Notes under the pieces: generated by a model
The model's input: only the letters and a program-made list of their open reading frames with translations
What the model was told of the DNA's origin: nothing
Databases searched by the model: none
From: Protula sp. h YS-2021
Lineage: Eukaryota; Annelida; Polychaeta; Sabellida; Serpulidae
Length of the DNA stretch: 64,000 bases
NCBI GenBank assembly: GCA_949752745.1
Contig: OX457025.1
Coordinates: 49,837,601 to 49,901,600 of the forward strand
Direction: 5' to 3'
Translations under genes and position numbers: made by a program
In this document: positions 55,292 through 64,000 of the stretch, one piece after another
Position numbering within the stretch: the first letter of the stretch is position 1
How the letters are laid out: each line of letters begins with the position of its first letter

Positions 55292-56267
55292 AGAGAGAGA
55301 GTGTGTGAGGGGGAAAAAAAAGTTGTCATCAGAAGGTTGAAATACCTATGTGGCTTATGAAATGCTCAGTCGTGGTGTGTGTGTGTGTGTGTGTGGAGAG
55401 AGAGAGTGTGTGAGGGAAAAAAAAAAGTTGTCATCAGAAGGTTGAAATACCTATGTGGCTTATGAAATGCTCAGTCGTGGTGTGTGTGGAGAGAGTGTGG
55501 GGGGGGGTAAGTTTGTTTACTAAGTTTGTTTACAAAGTTTCAATAAGTTTCAATTATGCAAATAACCAAAGTTTGTTTACAAATTTTGTTTACAAAGTTT
55601 GTTTAGAAAGTTTATTTATAAAGTTTGTTTACAAATTGTGTTTACAAATTTTGTTTACAAAGTTTGTTTACAAATAGTGTTTACAAAGTTTGTTTAGAAA
55701 GTTTGTTTACAAAGTTTGTTTACAAAGTTTGTCTACAAAGTTTCAATTATGTAAATAACCAAAGTTTGTTTACAAATTTTGTTTACAAATTTTGTTTACA
55801 AAGTTTGTTTACAAAGTTTGTTTACAAAGTTTGTTTACAAATTTTGTTTATAAAGTTTATTTACAAATTTTGTTTACAAAGTTTGTTTACACAGTTTGTT
55901 TACAAAGTTCACTTTTGTTTACAAAGTTTTAATTCGTTACCATGACCACGTCTATGACGTCACTTCCGGTCCAGACAGTATGATAGACAGAAAGTGGGCG
56001 GGGCTTCATTGTCTTCATTGATCTCATTGGCTTTTCATTGGTCACGTGACTGATGACGTCATTATCACCATGGTTACGCCTTGGTTACGCCTATGACGTC
56101 ACTTCCGGTCCAGACAGCACTTCCGGTCCAGACAACACTTCCGGTCCAGACAGCACTTCCGGTCCAGGCAACACTTCCGGTCCAGACAGTATGACGTCAC
56201 AAAGTGCGGTGGAACTCTTAAGAGTTCCACCGCAAAAGTGCGGTGGTTCTCTTGTTTTCACCCTACT
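54633..56267. repeat. Element S right TIR
   Basis: About 1,635 bp, reverse complement of 50990-52615, differing mainly in microsatellite lengths. Confidence 0.93.
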
Positions 56268-56273
56268 CGTCAC
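56268..56273. repeat. Element S target-site duplication (right)
   Basis: CGTCAC, identical to 50984-50989. Confidence 0.93.
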
Positions 56274-56985
56274 TGACATTGGCTGTCAAAATTTCATGCT
56301 GCAGTGGACGATAATCCCTTTGAAAAAACGGGAACCAGATATTACTCTAAATCCGAGAATGCTTCCATGTCAGCAAGTGTTTGAAAGGAAGCAGCTTACA
56401 AAAAAAAAAAACAATTTTGAAATGGAGATAATTACACGCGAACGAAAGACAAATGTCACAAAAAAAGCAAACAAAAAGCTCCACCTCTTCACATGATTGT
56501 AATATTTGTAATAACTTTTCAATTCAAGGGAATTATCGCCAGGCGTACTATCGCCAGGCGTATTGTCACCAGGCTCATGGCCACGAGGCTCGCTGTTACG
56601 AGGCGTATTGTCACTAGCGAATTGGCACCACGCATATTGTCGCTAATTGGCTGTCGTCATATTGATGGCGATTGATGCCTCAGAAGTGTGTCCGTTGTAG
56701 ATACTTTCGAGTGTTGAGGGTATTCTAGATATGACGTTTTCGAGTGTTACGTATTTGTGTTTATTTTCCAGCGACTGCCAGTTAAAGGCCACTTTTTATT
56801 TACTTGAAAGTTGATTCAAGCGGAACGAGTTAGTCCAGACACTCATCAAGGTGTAACGGTATCAAGACATTTAGGCCTTTTGAACCAGAATTATAAAGTG
56901 ACACATCATTTCCTCAACTTCGTAAGAACACTTTCAATGCCATTCTGCAGCATTCGCGTCAGGTTCTGAAATTATGTGTCCAAGT
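56274..56985. other. Intergenic, short 17-bp repeats, no gene seen
   Basis: At 56530-56650 there are about six imperfect units like TCGCCAGGCGTATTG. No supported gene is present. Confidence 0.4.
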
Positions 56986-56989
56986 TAGT

Positions 56990-59900
56990 TAGTTATTTAT
57001 TTGATTGCTTTAGCGTTTTTTGTTTTACAAAAGTGCATACAATCCGTTTTGGTTTGTGAGAATTTAAAACCATTCTTATCCACCCACGCTTGGAGAGAAT
57101 AAATACTCTGCTGAAGACGCACACTGTATTAATTTCATACTTTTGCCTCTACACGACATGGCAAATTCATCTACGAAGAGTGAGCTATCTATCCCCTCGA
57201 AGAGTGAGTTACCTATCCCCTGTCTGAGTGCATCTTTTATATTGTTGATTTTTATCAGGAATAGTAGAATTGAAGGATGCATCCTTAGGGGAACCCTTCC
57301 TCTTGTTCAAAGTATTCTGAGAATATTGTACCAAGACGAACCCTAAATCGACGGTCATCCAGGAATCCTTTTATAAACTGGGTCAGGCGGCCTCGGGGAT
57401 GAAATCAAAAAGATCCTTAAGTATTCCGTGTTTCCATGCTGTGTCTAAGCTTTTTCCAAGTCAAAGAAAACCGTAACAACATGTTCGTTGTTATTGAAAG
57501 TTTCTTTCACAAAAGATTCTAGTCTTACAAGATGGTCCAGAGTGCTCCCTTGTTTCATAAAGCCACTCTGTATGTCGGCAAGCAAGTTGTTTCTTTCCAG
57601 GTACCTTAATCTTTCAGCTATCATTCGCTCGAATGTTTTGCACAGGGCACTAGTCAAGGACATTTACCTGTGATTTTGAGGATTTCGTGGATCTTTGTTT
57701 GGATTTGGTATTGGTATTATTGTAGCTTCCTTCTAAGTTTCTGGAAAGGGGTCGGAACTCCAAGTATGGTTTAGCAGTTCTAAAAGGATCTTTAGGGAAA
57801 GGTCTAGCAAGTGTCTAAGCATCTGGTAATGTATATCATCTGGTCCTGTTGGTGAATCATGGGAACTATCTATGGCCTTTCTTAATTCATTAAGAGAAAA
57901 TTCGATATTATACGCTTTTTGATTATAGGATTAGTTTCTTCTGTTTCTTTGTAGCGTCTAAACTCATGGCTATTATTTTCAGAAGATGAATTATGTTCAA
58001 ATGTTTTGCCTAGGGTATCTAAAATGTCCTTCGGGTCGGTGATCATATTATTGTTAACTTCTAGATGGCTTATGCGTTAAAAGTGTTCTTGCCGGATATT
58101 TTTCTAACCATGTCCCAGGTTTTTAAAACAATTATTTGTGTTGAGTTGAGAAAAATATTCTTGCCAGGACTCTTGTTTGCTTTTTAAACTGTTTTACGAG
58201 CAACTGCTTTCGCCCTTTGATACTCTATTTTCCTTGTAAGGTCTGGGTAATTTTAAAACTTGTTGAGAGCTTGTTTCCGAAGTGCTATGGATTCTTTACA
58301 AGCGTCATTTAACCACGGTTTATGTGGTTTTCTGCGGGATCCCGTTGTCCTTGGGATAGATTTTTCACACACTCCATGGAGAAGAAAGGCAAATAATGAA
58401 ATATGGTCGTCGTCATCATCAGTAACATGTTCCCTTTTGATAATTGAACTCAGACCATATAATAGGAAAGTGGTCATTACAGTGGAGGTCGCCCAAAACT
58501 TTCCAATTAAAATGAAGGTATAAATTAGCAGATGCTATTGAAATGTCAATGGAGGTTCTTGAACCAGTACCAGGGTGAAGATAGGTATATGACTTCTCGT
58601 TGAAAATGGTTAGATTATGATGGCTAAGGAGGTTTTCTGTCAATTTTCCTTTCAAATCTACGTAAGCATTGCCCCACAATGTACTGTTTATTAAGTCATT
58701 CAGCTCTTCTGGCTGAGGTCTCAAATGTGGTGGCAAATAGATATTACAAACTGTGAAAGTTTTGCCAAGCGTGATGCGAACCGCTTGGGTCTGGAAAGGC
58801 GTAATTAGTTTAATTTTGCTTTGAAAAAAACATAGCGATTCTCCCGTCGCTCTGTCATCCGATGCGGGTTTGTTGTATAAAGTGTATCCTCTACCTTTGG
58901 GTGGATTGTCGTTTTATCTGAATGTCTCCTGAAGACAAAACACTGCCGGATCATTTAAGCGCATGAGTGTAAACAATTCATGGTAGTTGTTTAAAAACCT
59001 CTGATGTTCCAATGAATTGTTGTCATCGTTATTGGCTAAGAGCTCGATTTCTGTTAATCGTTACTTTTTGAGGCTTTTTATTTGGCGGGGTGGCTTAGGG
59101 GAAGTTCTGCCTGAGCTCTTTGTTTGAGTCTCGCCTTTGTTTCGCGGTCCAGGTGAGAGCATTGGGGGCTTGGAGTACAAGATCCGCCTGTCTTCCCTGA
59201 CACCTCAGGAGACGTACTTGGTAAACACTCACAAAGACTGGAGTCTGTTTCAGTTTTAGTTTCTTTAGTTTCTCTGGAAGGCCGTTGCTGCTTTGGTGGC
59301 GAAAAAATATTTTCTTCCGTAATCCATTTGATGTCAGTTTGACAGGACGAATCCTGAAACTTGGATTTTGCTGAGGTGGCATACGTTTTCGGATTTGATG
59401 GAAGTAAGGTAGAAGCCAGTTTTCGGGCTTCAGGATAAGACACTGATTTTTCAAATTTTATCTGTTGCATTTTCTTTTCAGCATGGTACGGCGGACAATC
59501 ATTGGATGAAGCCGAGTGATTGTCCATGCAGTTTATGCATTTGGGGTTGTGAGAGGTACATGAACCATATTAATGCCCTTCCTCCCCGCATTTTGCCCAG
59601 GTGGGTTTTTGATTTCTGCATTTGTCTTTGTAATGCCCGTATGTTTGGCAATGAAAAAAAAACGAATAGGGTTTGGGATATATACTTTCGCAAGTAAGCT
59701 GAAATATCCCACTTTTATATTACTTCGTAAACTAGGCTTGGAGAAGGTAAGGACAAATGTTTCTCGTTGGCCCAAAAGTCGCACTGCTGTCACACCCTGG
59801 TCCTCCTTTAGTTCGTCAACTAGTTCTTTATCATTGCAAAACCTTAGTCCAGGGTATGACCTTAATCACTTCCCTGCAAAAAGGGTCGATTGACACAACA

Positions 59901-61400
59901 CTTAGCTGGGTGTTTTCGACAATTGTTATTTTAAGAGGTTTTTAAATTGTTGTAGGGTGGCTATGTTCACTAGAATGTCCCCCTAACGGAGCCTTATGTT
60001 AAACTGGTTTCTTACTATCAACGCTACCCCTAGCTTGAGCGTGCCCTCCATAGGTGTGATAATCAGGTATTGTGGCAATGAAGCACGGGGATACGCTACT
60101 TCAACCCTTGGTCTTTTAGGTGTCGGTGATATATTGTTCGGTTTTTCTTTAGTCTTATACATTAAGCGATTTTGAAAATTTTCTTCTTGGTCCGGCGGCC
60201 CCGGCCTTACTAACACAACCTATTTCGGCAACGGGGGTTACCCGCTCAGGGCTAGGACAACTGAAATACTCTACTAGACGCGGCGGTATTATCCATCCAA
60301 CGCCGTTCGATTGACCCTACAGCCGCAGTATGGTTAACCTGGACGACCAGCAGTTATTGGTCGTGACGGGCCAGTTCACGACCGCCGTTCTTGGGACGGA
60401 GAGAAGGACCAAAGGCATGTATTGCCAAACAAGCCCCTTAACAGAATATACTCAACAAAAAAAGAAACGCAGCTTTTTCAAATGGCTGTTATATTGTCAA
60501 TACTGGACAGATAACAACAAAATTTTAGGTATAGACTCAGAATCAATAGATAATTTCATTTCTCTAAAAATTCAAAGCTACATTCTTATCGTTACGCTGT
60601 AATGCTTACGTAAACTGAAGGTATCCGAAAAGCAGTTCACAAGCCTAATATCTCGTGTGTCCTAATAGGGTTGAATAGGGTGTGACAAGCGGATCTGTCG
60701 GTCCTGGTCTGGGGTCGTTGACCGTGGCCTGCCCGTTCTAGGACGATCGGATGTGGACCCTGTTGTATCTAATCTTATTCTCAGGCGAGTAACCGTCGAT
60801 TTGTGGACGCCAAACGCCCGCGCCACGTCAGTCGCCGTTTTTCAGCATGCCGATCGCACGCTCTCGCTGAATTGCGGTTAACCGTGCCACCGGTTGGGAT
60901 CGTTCCAGAAACTTCAAATTTTGTACAACGTGCACTCTTTTCTTAAGGGTTAAGACTATGAAAAAATAATTCAATAACTCTCAGCGGTTATTTCACAATG
61001 TGCTAGACTACCAGTTTAGGTCACGTGACTGCTCGCTCCAGTTGTAAGATAGAGCGGGGAATGATTTTGACACATTGTTTGGACAATCATTTTCCAAGTA
61101 ATAGAATGTACAAGAAAAATTAAATATACTAATAGAAAAAAATTAACCCCCTCTATAGGTGTTGCGTTTGTTTTTTTGTTGAGTATATGTATTTGAAAAG
61201 CCTGCCTAAGAGATAAGAAGCCTCAGTACCTAGGTATCCGCTCTCTTTTCACTAAGGGATGCAACCCACGGCAAAGTGCGTTCTTATGACTGGTACTATC
61301 ACCGGCTACTGTAAGACATCTTGGTGGACGCACGGCAGGCTGCCACGCTTTTATGCGGATTGCGTGGGAATGGTGTAACGCAGGATTTTGTTGACTGCTA
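56990..61400 (-). mobile_element. LINE copy B (same family as copy A), decayed
   Basis: On the - strand, from 5' to 3': a 5' UTR (about 61400-60250, interrupted by a Tc1-like element); ORF1 starting MYKTKEKPNNISPTPKRPRV (60160); gag-like zinc-knuckle remnants (59800-59080); endonuclease tail (STLWGN, then RTSIDISIASANLYLHF, 58700-58550); RT blocks (CKTFERMIAERLRYLERNNL, ADIQSGFMKQGSTLDHLVRL, 57660-57450); and an altered catalytic block FVDEFAMSCRG at about 57170. It stops near 56990 without RNase H or tail. Numerous frameshifts. Confidence 0.85.
60449..61185 (-). mobile_element. Short Tc1/mariner-like element with transposase N-terminal relic
   Basis: Terminal inverted repeats TACTCAACAAAAAAAGAAAC (60449) and its complement ending at 61185, flanked by TA duplications (60447-60448, 61186-61187). 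Length 737 bp. On the - strand at about 60900-60650, frame-shifted sequence reads LTAIQRERAIGMLKNG, GVHKSTVTRL-like and GRPRSTTPDQDRQIR-like HTH segments of a Tc1 transposase. No catalytic domain remains. It sits in the 5' UTR of LINE copy B. Confidence 0.8.
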
Positions 61401-62980
61401 GTAGTCTTTGACAAAGGTGTAACAGAGCTAATGCCGTGTCTCGAGTAGCACAATTAAGTAGACCCCAGACGATAATCCAAAAATGTGCCGAAGGTTAAAT
61501 AGGAAGGTAAGGAAAGATTTTCTTTATTGGAATTAAAGACATCAGATTTATCAAAAAAGGATTTTATTACGTGGAAAGGCATTATTGTTAATTTTATTTT
61601 AGCATTGTATTTTTCGGGAGGTTTTATAGTAGCTATTAAAATGGTACAGTGTTATCGTATTTCTGGTGGTACTTTAGAGAGGTTTTGGGGGCGAGGCACC
61701 AGCAGAACTGTTGTGAAACAGAAAGACTGGTACCCCGAGGAGGGTCGGTATCTATATGATTCGCAGTCCCATAAACGGATACGGCCCATTCCCGCCTCCC
61801 CCGCCTGATAGCACATGATGTGAAGACAATCCTTAGCATCGTTGTGCGGCGGTAATTAGCGCACACCAGACCAGATTATGCCCATTTCACCCCGGTACCA
61901 GACAACCGGTTACGCAAAAAATGGTCCCTTATCAGTACCATTGCTAACTACTTCGCCTGTCAAGCTTGCCTGGTTCCAAGTCTGAAGACAAATGAAAGAG
62001 CAGACTTTGCCCACCAAATTAAAACTGAAATCACATAGCTGGGAATTAATGGAAATTAATAGAAATATTGTAACTCGCAATATCTTAACATGAATTATTA
62101 AAACTGTGAGCATAATTTTTTTAAAAGTAGCCCAAATGTCATAGTTATTACTCTGTGTCTAAATGTCTCTGGCGCAAATATCTCTGACACAGATGTCAGG
62201 GATTCAGTTGGTACAGAACAAACATAGTGGGAAATTTAAAACTAAAAAAAGACCGCATGACTTCAACGAACGTAGAATGCCCTTGGTTAGGACAGTGCTG
62301 GGATGACGACATACTAGCTTGGCATTTTGTTGATAGAATTGTGTTCGAAAAATAGGGATTGCTAGCAGTATGGACCAGGATTAGGATTAAACCACTTACT
62401 TTGATCAATTACTTATTCAGGAGCTAGTTACTTTAAGCACTTCATTCTCCAACACATGAAACTCATCTCTTCTTTTACCTGACTCCAGAGCCAGTGTAGT
62501 CCACCTGCTGCTTCCTGAAAATATCCTTATCAGACAGAAACCGAAGGACCAAGCCTAGATCTTATTGTGCCACATTTCTCCTGATTGGAAGGAGGGGGTA
62601 ACTAATTGAAATTTGTGATTCAAAATTGCTGCTGAAAAATACAGTCTGCTCTTGGATCATAGCCGGAGACTAGTTTAAGCTTTGCTGCGCTGGCTGATTT
62701 GCATCGCTCTATAAACAAAGGTCTGGAAATGTATTGAATGGGCCAAAGTTTTGACTGCCACGCCAGCCTGTAAACTTATTTCACTATGAACATGAGCTTT
62801 TCTAGTAGATGACTTATCTACTTGAGTTATTTTCTTTACAACACCGTCCGAATACCCTCTAGAAAGGAAAGGATATGCAACACACTCTAAGGTCCAGTTG
62901 ATGTGGGCGGAGTAGAAGTGTGCCCAGTGGGACTGGTATATTAACCCTGGTTGGCAAAGGGATTTGGAAGAAAATAGGCG
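61401..62980. other. Intergenic, no gene recognised
   Basis: The frame at 61527-61808 starts with a hydrophobic segment (GIIVNFILALYFSGGFIVAI) but shows no family similarity I can name. The rest contains only short frames. Confidence 0.35.
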
Positions 62981-62984
62981 TCCT

Positions 62985-63135
62985 TTTTTAGACGTAAGAA
63001 AGACGTCGTCTTACAACGTAAAAAGAACATCCTGTTTGGACGTAAAAAGACGTCGTTTTTGGCTGTCTCTACGACGTCTATAAAATGTCGGTTTTGCAAC
63101 AAAAAAGGACGTCTTTTGCGGGACGTGAAAAGATG
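62985..63135. repeat. GACGTAAAAAGACGTC-type repeats
   Basis: Five to six diverged units with AAAAAGACGTCGT and partly complementary GGACGTCTTTT, able to fold back. Possibly the remnant of a MITE; no duplicated flanks identified. Confidence 0.55.
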
Positions 63136-63690
63136 TCCTTTTGAACGTGTTAACGAGTTCTGGAAAAGATCAATTTTCCAATTATTTATGAGTCTAATGT
63201 CAATTTTGTAGATGTCTTTTGGGGAATAAAACTAGATAAAACACAAGAAAATACAATATTGTTGCTCTATGCAATAGTATTACTTCATTGTTAAATGAAC
63301 GCATTGAATACGTAATCACAACAACATTATAGTAATAAAAATTTTTAGGGCAAAATTTTTCTTTTTACTTAAAGTTGAATCATGATTTTTTTTGACAGAA
63401 AAACTCTAAAATCAAACTGCCCCAGACATTGGTCAATGCCACAAAATGAACCAAACATTTTAAAGTCTCGTTTAATTACCCTATCAACTATCGCCCATTA
63501 CTGTGACCAAGCCGCTACTGAAGACGACCCGGTAATCGTACCGCCCCGCTACTTGTGTCGTCTCGTCTGTGTGGCTATCGCTAACCCGCTACTGACACCA
63601 CCACGCAAGTGAGAAAACACCGCTATTGGGGCCACATGACTGTCATGTGATCATTGACGGCCGAAACTCCCCCAAAGGTCAGCAGTGGAA
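63136..63690. other. Intergenic, no gene seen
   Basis: The frame at 63382-63612 has no recognisable domain. AT-rich surroundings. Confidence 0.35.
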
Positions 63691-63699
63691 TAGTTTTCC

Positions 63700-63920
63700 T
63701 TTTTTCACAGACAAGCAGTACTCTCGAGCGGCCAGTAATGCAACAACTTTTTTTTCAAACAACGAACACTCTAAAGTGGCCACTAATCTAACCCTTTTTT
63801 AACAGATAATCAATATTCTCATGCAGCTAGTAATGTAACCACCATTTCTAAACAGGTAACCAGTTCTCTCGAGCGGCCACTATTGAACTGCGTTTTTCAA
63901 ACAGAAAAAGTGCGAACAAC
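63700..63920. repeat. ~56-bp minisatellite, about four units
   Basis: Units share CTCGAGCGGCCAGTAATG and a T-run followed by AACAG, starting near 63712, 63765, 63815 and 63865, each diverged. Confidence 0.7.
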
Positions 63921-64000
63921 AAGTTATCTATTTATATATGTATACAGACTCATTTCTTTATACTGCGAAAAAGAGTAACACGCTGAATCGCAGGTGCGCT

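Larger units (their letters stand above)
50990..56267. mobile_element. Element S: non-autonomous Polinton-like satellite with one zinc-finger gene
   Basis: 5,278 bp with TIRs of about 1.63 kb, a perfect 6-bp duplication and termini AGTAGGGTGAAAAC that match element A at 12 of 14 positions (first eight identical). It shares the identical 28-bp CRE/ETS block with element A. The single gene in the middle encodes a C2H2 protein. No polymerase, integrase or capsid gene is present, so movement would need proteins in trans, most simply from an A-like Polinton. Duplication length and terminal identity are seen directly; trans-mobilisation is inference. Confidence 0.85.

Overview
This window is animal genomic DNA, most likely from a marine invertebrate. 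No intact host gene is recognisable. The repeat content points to an invertebrate metazoan: a Polinton/Maverick (adintovirus-like) element, BEL/Pao and DIRS-like retrotransposons, I/Nimb-like and CR1/L2-like LINEs, and Tc1/mariner elements. Genus or phylum cannot be fixed from sequence alone.

The centrepiece is an apparently intact Polinton, element A, at 34274-50434 (16.2 kb). It has terminal inverted repeats (TIRs) of about 1.5 kb, begins with AGTAGGG, and is flanked by a 6-bp target duplication with one mismatch (GTTCCG/GTTACG). On the + strand it carries a protein-primed DNA polymerase B with zinc fingers, a PC4-like protein and three further small ORFs. On the - strand it carries an integrase with chromodomain, packaging ATPase, three small conserved proteins, penton, core/pVI-like protein, major capsid protein and adenain-type protease. 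Five accessory ORFs lie next to the right TIR. Most late genes are chained by ATGA-type stop/start overlaps.

Element S lies 555 bp to the right, at 50990-56267 (5.3 kb). It has the same terminal motif, a perfect 6-bp target duplication (CGTCAC) and TIRs of about 1.6 kb. Its only gene encodes an acidic C2H2 zinc-finger protein. A 28-bp CRE+ETS-like block is identical at all four ends of A and S, so S looks like a non-autonomous Polinton satellite that could be mobilised by A. Both elements sit in the same decayed CR1/L2-like LINE.

A second, decayed Polinton, element B, occupies 13.5-34.0 kb. It keeps only capsid-module remnants (protease, MCP, core, penton, three small ORFs, ATPase) plus PC4-like remnants, between long TIRs full of tandem arrays. 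A full-length LINE of about 5.7 kb (11-bp target duplication) inserted into it. A BEL/Pao element (5-bp duplication CCTTG) then inserted into the LINE. An inversion of 2.4 kb (18779-21154) later cut both the penton gene and the LINE reverse transcriptase at the same two points.

The left flank (1-13.5 kb) holds remnants: an LRR-like ORF, a hAT-like BED-finger relic, a deleted Tc1 element with TA duplications, LINE 3' ends, a DIRS-like relic and degenerate satellites. The right flank (56.3-64 kb) holds a second LINE copy interrupted by a Tc1-like element, then minisatellites with no recognisable gene.
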